Assembly: GCA_964452415.1 (NCBI GenBank)
Contig: CAYVME010000006.1
Span: forward strand, 1-42,589
From: UBA12068 sp964452415
GTDB lineage: Bacteria > Patescibacteriota > Minisyncoccia > Moranbacterales > GWC2-37-73
DNA length: 42,589 nt
Direction: 5' to 3'
The number at the start of each line of letters is the position of its first letter. Positions within the stretch are counted from its first letter, which is position 1. Below the pieces are notes generated by a model. The model had not been told where the DNA came from and ran no database searches. It worked only from the letters and a program-made list of their open reading frames with translations. Shown one piece after another: positions 33,275-41,000 of the stretch. The translations under genes were made by a program, and so were the position numbers.

Positions 33275-35056
33275 ATGACCGAAGAAATAAAGAAAATCGT
33301 CAAAGTGCCAACCAGTATTACAGTGAAAAAATTCAGTGAACTTTTGGGCTTGCCTGTGTCTCAGGTCATCACTGAGCTTCTCAAAAACAGCATCCTGGCG
33401 ACCATCAATGAAGAAATTGACTTTGATACAGCCACAATTATTGCCCAGGATCTTGGATTCGAGACTGAAGCTGATTTGGTGGTTGCCGACAGCGAAACCA
33501 TCACGGTTGAAAAATTAATTGAAATTTGCAAAAAAGAGAAAGAATCTGGCAAAAACTTGCACCCAAGACCGCCAGTTGTGACCATTCTTGGTCATGTTGA
33601 TCATGGAAAAACAACTTTGCTCGACACAATCCGCAAAGCCAGTGTGGCTGCCAAAGAAGCCGGGGGAATCACTCAGCACATAAGCGCCTATCAAGTGAAA
33701 AAGAAAGGTCAACTTATCACCTTTATCGACACTCCTGGACATGAAGCCTTTTCCGGAATGCGCGAACGAGGAGTTTCAATTGCCGACATTGCAGTGCTTG
33801 TGGTTGCGGCTGATGATGGAGTCAGACCTCAAACCAAAGAGGTTATCGAGTATCTAAAAGAAAAAAAGATTCCAACAGTGGTTGCAATCAACAAAATTGA
33901 TAAACAAGATGCAAATCCACAACGAGTGAAACAAGAATTGGCCGACAATGGGATCATCATTGAACAATGGGGTGGAGATGTTATGGCCGCAGAAGTCAGC
34001 GCCAAACAAAATATCGGGATTGAAGACTTGCTTGAAAACATCTTGCTCGTGGCTGAAGTTGAAGACTTCAAGGCTGATGATAAGCGAGATGGATTTGCAA
34101 TCGTGCTTGAATCCAATCTTGACCCACAAAAAGGACCAGTTGCGACTGTTCTGGTAAAAACTGGAACACTGAAAGTTGGACAAGATGTGACTGCTGGAAC
34201 AGTATACGGAAGAATTCGAAAGATTGAAGACTTCACCGGAAGAAACCTGACCAGCGTTGGACCATCAACTCCAGTAACAATCATGGGGCTCAATGGAACA
34301 CCAAACACAAATGATGTGCTTCAGGTTGTGAGCGGAAAATCAATCGCCAGACTCAAATCAAAAGAATTTTCCGGAGGCTTGATCGAAAGAAAAGAAAAAG
34401 TGACTTCTCAAAAATTGATGAGGATCATGGAAGAAGACAAGATTCAAAAACTCAATTTGATTCTCAAGGCTGATGTGCAAGGATCACTTGAAGCAATCGA
34501 ACAAATTCTTTCAACCATCAAAACTGACGAGGTTATCATCAACATCATTGATAGTGAAGTTGGAAACATTACCGAGTCTGACATCAAAACTGGAGCACCG
34601 TCACAAGCAATCGTGCTTGGCTTCAATGTTGAAGTGACAACGGTTGCCAAAAGACTTGCTGAAACAAATGATGTCAACATAAAAACTTTCAAAATCATCT
34701 ATGAATTGGTTGAGGAAGTGAAAAAAATGGTAATTGACATGCTTCCACCTGAAATTGTTCGCACTGATCTTGGGATGGTAAATGTGTTGGCAATTTTCAA
34801 AACTGGAAAGCGCGACATGATTGTAGGCGGAAGAGTCACCGATGGAAAAATCACCAAGGGAGCGTTGATTGAAATTCGCAGAGATGGAGAAATTGTCGGC
34901 AAAGGAAAACTTGAACAGCTTCAACAAGACAAGAAAGTCACCGCTGAGGTTGGAAAAGGAAATGAATGCGGAATCGTTTTTGAAGGTGACACCAAAATCA
35001 AGGAAGGCGACACGCTGATTGCCTTCACTGAAGAAGAAAAGAAAAGAACCCTATAA
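33275..35056 (+). CDS. infB: Translation initiation factor IF-2
   Basis: GTPase that brings initiator tRNA to the ribosome. The 593-residue protein is a short form: one IF2_N-type domain (about 9-65), then the G domain with GHVDHGKTTL (about 107-116), DTPGHEAF, NKID and SAK motifs, domain II, domain III, and the C-terminal fMet-tRNA-binding domain. The long variable N-terminal extension of enterobacterial IF2 is absent. No Shine-Dalgarno sequence is visible before the ATG. rbfA follows, as in many genomes, but nusA is elsewhere. Confidence 0.97.
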   Translation: MTEEIKKIVKVPTSITVKKFSELLGLPVSQVITELLKNSILATINEEIDFDTATIIAQDLGFETEADLVVADSETITVEKLIEICKKEKESGKNLHPRPPVVTILGHVDHGKTTLLDTIRKASVAAKEAGGITQHISAYQVKKKGQLITFIDTPGHEAFSGMRERGVSIADIAVLVVAADDGVRPQTKEVIEYLKEKKIPTVVAINKIDKQDANPQRVKQELADNGIIIEQWGGDVMAAEVSAKQNIGIEDLLENILLVAEVEDFKADDKRDGFAIVLESNLDPQKGPVATVLVKTGTLKVGQDVTAGTVYGRIRKIEDFTGRNLTSVGPSTPVTIMGLNGTPNTNDVLQVVSGKSIARLKSKEFSGGLIERKEKVTSQKLMRIMEEDKIQKLNLILKADVQGSLEAIEQILSTIKTDEVIINIIDSEVGNITESDIKTGAPSQAIVLGFNVEVTTVAKRLAETNDVNIKTFKIIYELVEEVKKMVIDMLPPEIVRTDLGMVNVLAIFKTGKRDMIVGGRVTDGKITKGALIEIRRDGEIVGKGKLEQLQQDKKVTAEVGKGNECGIVFEGDTKIKEGDTLIAFTEEEKKRTL

Positions 35057-35127
35057 CAGCTAAAAGGCAAAAGTCAATCAAGTCACAAGCATCTCAAATA
35101 AGCTTATTTATTTCTGACTGCTTTACA

Positions 35128-35155
35128 GACTTTGGACTTTATAGACTTTCGACTC
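35128..35155. repeat. Short GACTTT tandem repeat before rbfA
   Basis: Three to four GACTTT units spaced 7 and 9 bases apart. They resemble the 9-bp repeats at 15974-16017. They supply a false upstream TTG start for rbfA. Confidence 0.6.
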
Positions 35156-35161
35156 AAATTT

Positions 35162-35491
35162 ATGACTGAAAGAATAGTAAAATTAAACAAGCTTTTCAAG
35201 GAGCATTTGGGTGAGATTTTTCAGCGAGAATTGTCCATCAAACCAGGTGTTTTTTTGACGATCGCCAAGGTTGACACAACCCCAGACATCCGATATACTC
35301 GAGTATCCATAAGTGTTTTCCCATACAAGGAATCCGACTATGTGATGAAAACTCTTGCCAAAGAAATGTATCCAATCCAAGGAGCGCTGAACAGAAAATT
35401 GAAGATGCGACCTCTTCCAAGAATTCAATTCGTGCTTGATTCAACAGAAGAAAAAGCCGATGAAATTGAAAAGATTCTCAAGGGGATCTAG
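35162..35491 (+). CDS. rbfA: 30S ribosome-binding factor A
   Basis: Cold-shock-type assembly factor that binds the 30S subunit near helix 1 of 16S rRNA. The 109-residue protein has the family pattern RIVKLNKLFKEHLGEIFQREL, then the KH-like core with VDTTPDIRYTRVSISVFP and MRPLPRIQFVLDST. The ATG at 35162 is chosen; a TTG ten codons upstream lies in a low-complexity GACTTT repeat and does not fit RbfA. It lies downstream of infB. Confidence 0.93.
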   Translation: MTERIVKLNKLFKEHLGEIFQRELSIKPGVFLTIAKVDTTPDIRYTRVSISVFPYKESDYVMKTLAKEMYPIQGALNRKLKMRPLPRIQFVLDSTEEKADEIEKILKGI

Positions 35492-35522
35492 GGTCAAAAA
35501 CAAAAATACATATCATAAAAAT

Positions 35523-35552
35523 TCTTAAGCCTATTTTGGTTTAAGATTTTTT
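35523..35552 (+). terminator. Terminator after rbfA
   Basis: TCTTAAGCC (35523-35531) pairs with GGTTTAAGA (35538-35546, one G-T pair) around TATTTT, followed by six T. Confidence 0.8.
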
Positions 35553-35575
35553 ATTCGAAAATTCAGAAAGGATAT

Positions 35576-35690
35576 TTTTTGCGAGATTGTTTTTCTTTGA
35601 GACAATAGTGAGCGACAGCGAGCTCTTAGCGATGCAGTCATAGCTGCCGACTGCGAGCGTGCCGAGAAGAAGAACAAGCAAAGCAAAAAT
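35576..35690. repeat. Palindromic repeat left of nrnA
   Basis: Starts TTTTTTGCGAGATTG and ends GCGAGCGTGCCGAGAA...GCAAAAATT. Its two ends are imperfect inverted repeats. A related element with the same start and end blocks lies right of nrnA (36740-36925). It holds the false GTG start of nrnA. Confidence 0.65.
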
Positions 35691-35706
35691 TAATCAAATT
35701 TTAGAA

Positions 35707-36666
35707 ATGAAAAATTTCACCACAGAATTTAATACGCTTTCATATATAATTCAGAATTCCAAAAAGATTTTGCTTTTTGCGCATTCCGGACCAGACGGAG
35801 ACACTGCTGGATCAGTTCTTGCTTTCAAGGAATATTTGGAATCAATCGGAAAGATTGCAGACATTTCTTGCGTCGATCCAATGCCACTTTTTCTTGAAAC
35901 GCTTACTCAAGAAGTTTTTCATGCGCCAGATCATCTTGATTTGAAATCCTATGATGCAGCAATTGGTTGCGACAGTGTTGAACGAGGCTTTCAAAAAATA
36001 CTGCCCGAACTTTCAGAAAAAACAGTGACTGTGATCATTGACCATCATCCCGACATCACAACAACAGCAGATGTTGTCATCATCGAAGCAAAACGATCTT
36101 CCACTTGTGAACTCATCTACGAATACCTCATCAGTCAAAATGCTCACATCTCAAAAAACATCGCAACCTATCTCATGATCGGAATTCTTTCTGATACTGG
36201 AAATTTTCAGCATGCAAACACAACGAGCCGCGTAATGGAAATTTCATCCGACCTCATGAAAAAAGGAGCATCCGTTTCAAAAATAATCAAAGCTTCCTTT
36301 GCCAACAAAAAACTTTCGACTTTGAAACTTTGGGGAAGAGCATTTGAAAAAGCCAAAATAAACCCAAAGAATGGACTCATAACAACAGTGCTAACACAAA
36401 AGGACATCGATGAATGCTTGGCCACGACTGAAGACATCGGACAAGTTGCTTCAATCTTGAACACTGTTCCAGGCACAAAATTTTCACTCGTGCTTTCAGA
36501 GCGCGACAACGATGTCATCAAAGGAAGTCTCCGAAGCGAAGAATACAAAGGTGTTGATGTGAGTGAAATTGCCCACATGTTTGGTGGTGGCGGACACAAG
36601 CTTGCCTCAGGCTTTGAAGTGAAAGGAAAAATTGTCGAAACTCCCAATGGTTGGGAAATAGTTTAA
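35707..36666 (+). CDS. nrnA: DHH-family phosphoesterase, NrnA-like (oligoribonuclease / pAp phosphatase)
   Basis: Degrades short oligoribonucleotides or 3'-phosphoadenosine 5'-phosphate to mononucleotides. With the ATG at 35707 it has 319 residues, typical of NrnA. DHH-domain motifs are visible: HSGPDGDTAGS, the GCDSVERG segment, IDHHPD, ILSDTGNF, and the DHHA1 motif FGGGGHKLASGF near the C-terminus. A GTG 16 codons upstream (35659) lies in a repeat and would add an unrelated basic peptide, so it is rejected. The gene is bracketed by related palindromic repeats. Confidence 0.92.
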   Translation: MKNFTTEFNTLSYIIQNSKKILLFAHSGPDGDTAGSVLAFKEYLESIGKIADISCVDPMPLFLETLTQEVFHAPDHLDLKSYDAAIGCDSVERGFQKILPELSEKTVTVIIDHHPDITTTADVVIIEAKRSSTCELIYEYLISQNAHISKNIATYLMIGILSDTGNFQHANTTSRVMEISSDLMKKGASVSKIIKASFANKKLSTLKLWGRAFEKAKINPKNGLITTVLTQKDIDECLATTEDIGQVASILNTVPGTKFSLVLSERDNDVIKGSLRSEEYKGVDVSEIAHMFGGGGHKLASGFEVKGKIVETPNGWEIV

Positions 36667-36713
36667 GACAGGTTTTAGGTTTTAGCTTATAGGTTTTAGG
36701 TAAAATTCAAATA

Positions 36714-36746
36714 CAAAAAAACAGGATACAATTTCCTGTTTTTTTG
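36714..36746. terminator. Terminator after nrnA
   Basis: ACAGGA (36721-36726) pairs with TCCTGT (36734-36739), with A before and T after the stem (36740-36745). Usable on both strands. It is preceded by three GGTTTTAG units (36671-36700). Confidence 0.82.
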
Positions 36747-36925
36747 CGAGACTATTTTCTTTTGAGGCTATCCACAGCGACAGCGAGGACGAGCAAGCAG
36801 TCATAAGCAAGCTTGTTGTTGTCGCTCGTTCGGAAATGAAATTGCTATTTCATTTCACTCACTCCGCTAAACAATAGTTCCTAAATGCGAGCGTGCCGAG
36901 AAAGGAAACGGGCGAAGCAAAATTT
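36740..36925. repeat. Palindromic repeat right of nrnA, interrupted by a second repeat
   Basis: Begins TTTTTTGCGAGACTATTTTC and continues AGCGACAGCGAG...GCAGTCATA, like the left element, and ends GCGAGCGTGCCGAGAA...GCAAAATTTC. Between these blocks lies the 60-bp repeat copy 2 with flanks. It overlaps nothing coding and reaches almost to the stop of the convergent metallophosphoesterase gene. Confidence 0.65.
36817..36876. repeat. 60-bp palindromic repeat, copy 2 (inverted)
   Basis: Reverse complement of the copy at 28721-28780, with 54 of 60 positions the same, including the whole GAAATGAAAT/ATTTCATTTC stem. It sits inside the element right of nrnA. Confidence 0.88.
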
Positions 36926-36945
36926 CAGTTATCATTTAGAGAAAA

Positions 36946-37671
36946 TTATCCTTTGTAGTATTCGAGTTTCAGTTCGTGATCGACAACCACATACGAACAG
37001 TTATCGATCCAGTCTCCTGAGTTTGCAAAAACGACACCATCTGGATTATTCATCAGTTCTGGCCAATGACTGTGGCCAATAATGATTCCGTCCATTTTTC
37101 GCGACCGGGCATAAGACAAGGCAAGCGTTCGAATCTTCGAAACGATTTCGGCATATTTCTTTGAGTGCTTTTCTTTTGACAGAGATTTTTTTGACCTGGA
37201 AAATATTTTCAAAAAAGAATTGATTCTGATTAGTAAAACATAGAACTGATCCAACAAAATTGAAATGACAACGTGATTCCTTGTGAAAGCATCGAACTCA
37301 TCACCATGCATCACGAGATATTTTTTCCCATCATGCCGGATCACATATTCATTTCGCATTTTTATTTTTCCAAAAGTAAACTCAAAAAATGCTCTAAATG
37401 CTCTGTCATGATTGCCAGGAATATACACGATCTTGGTTCCCTTTTCCGAAAGAGCTGCAACCAACTTGATCACGCGATGCTCATCAGCTCCAATATTTTT
37501 ATAGTTCGTGCTCCAAAGCTCAAAAACATCACCGTTCAAAATCAAACGATAAGGAGGATTTTTCGAAAGCTCATGCAAAAAATTGCCGAGTTTTCTGGCC
37601 TTGCTTTGCTTTGAGCCAAGATGCATATCACTGATGACAATTGTATCTTCTTTTTTGTAATTCAATTCCAT
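36946..37671 (-). CDS. LpxH-like metallophosphoesterase
   Basis: A 241-residue calcineurin-like phosphoesterase. All metal motifs are visible: SDMHLGSK, NGDVFELW, GNHDR, MHGDEFD, GHSHWP and NSGDWID. The NGDVFELW and GDEFD motifs resemble UDP-2,3-diacylglucosamine diphosphatases (LpxH), but no lipid A gene is in the window, so the substrate is open. The ATG at 37671 is chosen because an in-frame upstream start (37725) would place a terminator hairpin inside the coding region. Its short leader is almost entirely this hairpin. Confidence 0.88.
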   Translation of the reverse strand: MELNYKKEDTIVISDMHLGSKQSKARKLGNFLHELSKNPPYRLILNGDVFELWSTNYKNIGADEHRVIKLVAALSEKGTKIVYIPGNHDRAFRAFFEFTFGKIKMRNEYVIRHDGKKYLVMHGDEFDAFTRNHVVISILLDQFYVLLIRINSFLKIFSRSKKSLSKEKHSKKYAEIVSKIRTLALSYARSRKMDGIIIGHSHWPELMNNPDGVVFANSGDWIDNCSYVVVDHELKLEYYKG

Positions 37672-37684
37672 TTTTGTTTTTGAT

Positions 37685-37718
37685 AAAAAAAGAAAGCGGG
37701 GAAAAACACCCGCTTTTT
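37685..37718 (-). terminator. Intrinsic terminator in the metallophosphoesterase leader (possible attenuator)
   Basis: On the minus strand AAAGCGGG (37716-37709) pairs with CCCGCTTT (37700-37693) around an 8-base loop, then CTTTTTTT. It begins about 10 bases after the predicted transcription start and ends before the ATG at 37671. Confidence 0.75.
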
Positions 37719-37732
37719 CACTCAATATATTA

Positions 37733-37761
37733 ATTATAGCAGATTTTTTGCCTTTTGTCCA
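37733..37761 (-). promoter_or_regulatory. Promoter of the LpxH-like gene
   Basis: On the minus strand TGGACA (37756-37761), 17-base spacer, consensus TATAAT (37733-37738), with TGC directly before the -10 box. Confidence 0.75.
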
Positions 37762-37837
37762 ATGAATAATTGTATTTTGTGCCGGGTATATTGTAGTATA
37801 TATACAAGGACTTAATCAATACTTTATACAAAATACT

Positions 37838-38659
37838 ATGCTAATCGGTTGTCATGTTTCAATTGCAGGAGGAGTTTTTAATGCTCCAGCTCGCGCCAAT
37901 GAACTTGGAGCTGAAGCCATGCAAATTTTCACTCGCTCGCCCCAAGGTGGCAAAGCACCTGAACTCACCCCTGAAATTGTTTCAAAATTCAAAGATGAAT
38001 GCAAAAAAAACAAAATTGAAATGACCGTCGTTCACACACCATATTACATTAATTTCGCATCTGCCAACAATCGAATTCGCTATGGTTCGATCAGTGTCAT
38101 TCGCGATGAGCTTGAGCGAGCATCTCTTCTTGGCGCCAAATATGTCATGACTCATCTTGGCAGTGCCGGCGAGCTTCCTGAAGAGATTGCAACAACTGAA
38201 ACAATTGAAGCCCTGAAAAAATCTCTTAATGGTTACGAGGGTTCAACAGAACTACTGATTGAAAATGCAGCCGGATCAGGAAAAATAATGGGTTCAACTT
38301 TTTCACAAATTGCTGAAATCTTGAAAGCCGTAAATCACACCAAGTTGGTGGGAATTTGCATCGACACTCAACACTCCTTTGCTTCCGGCTATGATTGGCG
38401 TGATTTTGAAGATACATTGAAAAAAATCGACGCGGAAATTGGACTGGGAAGCATAAAACTGATTCATGCCAACGACTCCAAAACCGAACTCGCCTCTCGC
38501 AAAGATCGCCATGAACACATCGGCAAGGGACTGATCGGGCAAGAAGCTTTCAAAAACATTGTGGAATTTGCAAACGAACAAGACATCACCATGATCCTCG
38601 AAACAGAACATGATCTTGTTAAAGAAGACATTGAACTCATTAAAAAATTTCGTGACTAA
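37838..38659 (+). CDS. nfo: Endonuclease IV (AP endonuclease)
   Basis: Cleaves DNA at abasic sites with three zinc ions, in base excision repair. The 273-residue protein has the family start IGCHVSIAGGVFNAP and the metal ligands in VVHTPYYIN, MTHLGSAG, LLIENAAGSG, CIDTQHSFASGYD, LIHANDSK, RHEHIGKG and ILETEH. Length is normal. It is followed by a YfcE-like phosphodiesterase 12 bases later and by an uracil-DNA glycosylase, so the three are probably one unit; two are base-excision repair enzymes. Confidence 0.96.
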   Translation: MLIGCHVSIAGGVFNAPARANELGAEAMQIFTRSPQGGKAPELTPEIVSKFKDECKKNKIEMTVVHTPYYINFASANNRIRYGSISVIRDELERASLLGAKYVMTHLGSAGELPEEIATTETIEALKKSLNGYEGSTELLIENAAGSGKIMGSTFSQIAEILKAVNHTKLVGICIDTQHSFASGYDWRDFEDTLKKIDAEIGLGSIKLIHANDSKTELASRKDRHEHIGKGLIGQEAFKNIVEFANEQDITMILETEHDLVKEDIELIKKFRD

Positions 38660-38671
38660 TATTTATCTACA

Positions 38672-39205
38672 ATGAAAATTGCAATCATCTCAGACACGCA
38701 TGACAACATTCCAAATCTCAAAAAGGTTTTGAATTATTGCTTGGAAAACAAAATTGAAAAATTGATTCACTGTGGAGACTTGGCGGAAATTGAAACATTG
38801 GATTACCTCAAGGAGAATTTTTCCGGTGACATTTTTTGGACTTTTGGCAACATGGATCGCGGTCACGCTGGAGACTATCCCTTTGCGGATGGCAAATACA
38901 AGTCAATCAACATTTTTTCCAAACATGGGGAAGTTGAAATTGCCGGCAAAAAAATGGCATTTGTGCATTATCCTGAATATGCGCGCAAGCTTGCAGAACA
39001 AGGAATGTTTGACTATGTTTTCTACGGCCACACTCACAAACCTTGGACTGAAAAAATTCAAGGCGAAAATTTTAATGGCAACTTCAAAGAATGTGAGATG
39101 CTCAATCCTGGCAATGTCGCCAATCAATATTATCCCCCAACTTTTGCCGTGTGGGATGACAATGATTACAAATTCAAATTAATTTTGATTAATGGACTCA
39201 CATAA
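38672..39205 (+). CDS. YfcE/MJ0936-type metallophosphodiesterase
   Basis: A 177-residue phosphodiesterase. Metal-binding motifs: SDTHDN (8-13), HCGD, FGNMD, a His in FVHYPEY, and GHTHKPW. The GNMD motif and length match the YfcE/MJ0936 family, which acts on artificial phosphodiesters; the natural substrate is not established. It starts 12 bases after nfo. Confidence 0.9.
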   Translation: MKIAIISDTHDNIPNLKKVLNYCLENKIEKLIHCGDLAEIETLDYLKENFSGDIFWTFGNMDRGHAGDYPFADGKYKSINIFSKHGEVEIAGKKMAFVHYPEYARKLAEQGMFDYVFYGHTHKPWTEKIQGENFNGNFKECEMLNPGNVANQYYPPTFAVWDDNDYKFKLILINGLT

Positions 39206-39273
39206 TTTTTAATTTGAAATTTATCATTTAGATTTCATTTTAAATTATAAATTTCAAATTTCAAATTCCCGCG
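39206..39273. other. AT-rich palindromic spacer before the glycosylase gene
   Basis: TAATTTGAAATTTAT and ATAAATTTCAAATTT form a long AT-only inverted repeat. The spacer is nearly free of G and C. It could act as a processing or weak termination site. Confidence 0.5.
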
Positions 39274-39855
39274 ATGAATAAGACAGAACAACTGACAAAG
39301 CTGAATGACAAGATGTCGAAATGCTCCAAATGTGCCCTACATTCAAATCGCGGGCATGTTGTTTTTGGCACTGGAAATCCTGAAGCAAAAATAATGTTTA
39401 TCGGCGAAGCTCCAGGAAAAAAAGAAGATGAACTTGGAATTCCCTTTGTCGGAAGCAGTGGAAGAATCCTGGACAAAATGATCGAGAGCATAAAAATGAA
39501 ACGCCAAGATGTGTATATCACAAATATCTGCAAGTGTCGCCCACCAGAAAACCGCGATCCACTTCCAGAAGAAATTCAAGAATGTTGGCCATGGCTCGAA
39601 AAACAAATTGAGATTATTGATCCAAAAATAATTGTTACTCTTGGAAAATTTGCACTGAACAGTTTTCTGCCAGTTGCAAAAATTTCCGAGGCGCATGGAA
39701 AAATAATTGAAACGAAAATTCCCAAGATTGGAAATATAAAAATATTCCCTCTTCACCATCCCGCAGCCGCCAGGATCAACAAAAAAACACGAGCAATTTT
39801 TGAAGAAGATTTCAAGAAGATTCCAAAACTTTTACAAAACAAAAAAGAGCAGTGA
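39274..39855 (+). CDS. udg: Type 4 (Fe-S) uracil-DNA glycosylase
   Basis: Removes uracil from DNA as the first step of base excision repair. The 193-residue protein carries motif A GEAPGKKEDELGIPFVG (about 44-60), the HHPAA motif near residue 162, and likely [4Fe-4S] ligands Cys17 and Cys20 (CSKC), Cys88 (KCRPPENRDP) and Cys104 (ECWPWL). These Cys positions mark the thermophile-type family 4, which is widespread. The stop codon TGA lies in the loop of its own terminator hairpin. Confidence 0.94.
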   Translation: MNKTEQLTKLNDKMSKCSKCALHSNRGHVVFGTGNPEAKIMFIGEAPGKKEDELGIPFVGSSGRILDKMIESIKMKRQDVYITNICKCRPPENRDPLPEEIQECWPWLEKQIEIIDPKIIVTLGKFALNSFLPVAKISEAHGKIIETKIPKIGNIKIFPLHHPAAARINKKTRAIFEEDFKKIPKLLQNKKEQ

Positions 39856-39867
39856 TGCTCTTTTTTT
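39841..39867. terminator. Terminator overlapping the end of the udg gene
   Basis: AAAAAAGAGCA (39841-39851) pairs with TGCTCTTTTTT (39856-39866) around GTGA. The gene's stop codon is at 39853-39855, within the loop and stem edge. On the other strand it can end the tRNA-Cys/tRNA-Leu transcript. Confidence 0.88.
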
Positions 39868-39880
39868 GATGGTTACTCTT

Positions 39881-39967
39881 TGGTGCCCGGAGCGAGACTC
39901 GAACTCGCATGGGATTGCTCCCGAGGGATTTTAAGTCCCTAGTGTATACCAATTTCACCATCCGGGC
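39881..39967 (-). tRNA. tRNA-Leu (anticodon TAA)
   Basis: Minus strand: GCCCGGA acceptor pairs with TCCGGGC, followed by A73 and an encoded CCA (39881-39883). AGGGA-CTTAAAA-TCCCT is the anticodon arm; a long variable arm (CGGGAGCAATCCCAT) marks class II; T arm GCGAGTTCGAGTCTCGC. Confidence 0.97.
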
Positions 39968-39981
39968 ATTTGTATTTTTTG

Positions 39982-40052
39982 AGGTCCGAAGCAGACTTGA
40001 ACTGCTGTGGACGGTTTTGCAAACCGCTGCCTAACCACTCGGCCATCGGACC
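39982..40052 (-). tRNA. tRNA-Cys (anticodon GCA)
   Basis: Minus strand: GGTCCGA pairs with TCGGACC; anticodon loop TTGCAAA with GCA; T arm with GTTCAAGTC; discriminator T73, as expected for Cys. 71 bases, CCA not encoded. It is followed 14 bases later by tRNA-Leu, so both are likely co-transcribed. Confidence 0.96.
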
Positions 40053-40082
40053 CTCTAAATTTTCTCGACCAGAACTTAATTC

Positions 40083-40111
40083 AGCTTATCAAATACAAGG
40101 TCTTGAGTCAA
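40083..40111 (-). promoter_or_regulatory. tRNA-Cys/tRNA-Leu promoter
   Basis: On the minus strand TTGACT (40106-40111), 17-base spacer, TAAGCT (40083-40088), with TGA directly before the -10 box, 31 bases upstream of tRNA-Cys. Confidence 0.65.
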
Positions 40112-40132
40112 TTAACAAAAAGCCTTAATAAA

Positions 40133-40168
40133 ACAAAATGCACCCCGCCGAAGCAAGGTGCATTTTGT
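40133..40168 (-). terminator. Terminator after the 3D-domain gene
   Basis: ACAAAATGCACC (40133-40144) pairs perfectly with GGTGCATTTTGT (40157-40168) around a 12-base loop; on the minus strand T-rich sequence follows. It directly precedes the tRNA promoter. Confidence 0.8.
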
Positions 40169-40170
40169 CT

Positions 40171-40746
40171 TTAAAAGACAACTTTGGCATTCAAATTTTG
40201 TCTTCCGAAAGCAAAAGCTTCTTTTTTTGTTTTAACATAGATATCGATGTGGTTTCCTTTTATAGCACCACCACGATCCTCACAAGTGTATGTTCCCATC
40301 CCTTCAATTTCAATTTTTACCCCAAATGGAAACTCTGGAGGACAAGCGATTGTTCTGTTTTCTTGAACCTTGATTCCAGAAGCTGTAATTCCAAGATCAT
40401 TGTCACATTCATCAGCCGAAGCTGTGTATGCAGAAGCATTGATCACAAATTGCTCTTTTGGAAGATTTGTCCACTTGGCAGTCTGCTTTCCTTTCCATTG
40501 AGCCAAAATCTTTTCATTTTTGATTTCTTCGTCGGTTTTCACCGGCTCAATGACCACAGTCTGCTCCATAACTTCCTCTTTTTGCTCATCAGCTAAAGCT
40601 GGAGCAGGAAAAAAGAAACTCGCAATACTATTTAAATTTATTTTGCTTTTTATATCAGTGTTTGGAGTTTCGCTTGCTAGAGTCACCATTGGAAGCATAG
40701 CTGCCATGAGCACCAGCAAGCCTATCACAAGCCTGATTATACGCAT
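40171..40746 (-). CDS. Secreted 3D-domain protein (MltA/YabE-type wall hydrolase domain)
   Basis: A 191-residue protein: N-terminal signal or anchor (about 1-24), a linker, and a C-terminal 3D domain (about 100-191) with NASAYTASADECDNDLGITASG, VKIEIEGMGTYTCEDRGGAIKGNHIDIYV. The three Asp residues of the 3D motif are present (YTCEDRGG, and HIDIYV). 3D domains cleave peptidoglycan glycan strands in related proteins. Together with the LysM-CHAP and G5/RlpA proteins it makes three secreted wall enzymes in the window. Confidence 0.88.
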   Translation of the reverse strand: MRIIRLVIGLLVLMAAMLPMVTLASETPNTDIKSKINLNSIASFFFPAPALADEQKEEVMEQTVVIEPVKTDEEIKNEKILAQWKGKQTAKWTNLPKEQFVINASAYTASADECDNDLGITASGIKVQENRTIACPPEFPFGVKIEIEGMGTYTCEDRGGAIKGNHIDIYVKTKKEAFAFGRQNLNAKVVF

Positions 40747-40833
40747 TTAATGAATCTTACTTCTTAGCCAGCATCTACCTTGCACTTCACAGCAGATAAC
40801 TGAGCCGACATCCAATTCAATGGTCGACCGAAT

Positions 40834-40862
40834 ATAATAGCATGCCAGGCAATCCAAGTCAA
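40834..40862 (-). promoter_or_regulatory. Promoter of the 3D-domain gene
   Basis: On the minus strand TTGACT (40857-40862), 17-base spacer, TATTAT (40834-40839), with TGC directly before the -10 box. Confidence 0.72.
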
Positions 40863-40975
40863 CCATAACCAGCACTTTTTGGCTTATTTAAGCCTTTTTA
40901 TGTGTTAGAAATACCAGAAAACCGCCTTCTGGGGCTTGTTTAAAGCATTTTTAAAATTTTTCTTTTCCCAAAATT

Positions 40976-41000
40976 AAAACCCTCCTTGTGGGAGGATTTT
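40976..41000 (-). terminator. Terminator after the flavoprotein gene
   Basis: CCCTCC (40980-40985) pairs with GGGAGG (40990-40995) around TTGT; on the minus strand TTTTAATTTT follows. Confidence 0.7.

Noticed and set aside
35659..35706. GTG start extending nrnA by 16 residues
   Set aside because: The added peptide is encoded by a palindromic repeat that also occurs at 36887 outside any gene; the ATG at 35707 fits the family.
37672..37725. Upstream start extending the LpxH-like phosphoesterase by 18 residues
   Set aside because: It would place an intrinsic terminator hairpin in the coding region, and the extra residues are unlike the family; the ATG at 37671 fits.
40747..40833. Riboswitch in the 3D-gene leader
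   Set aside because: The leader of about 80 bases has only a short GGTCGACC palindrome and no recognisable riboswitch motif.
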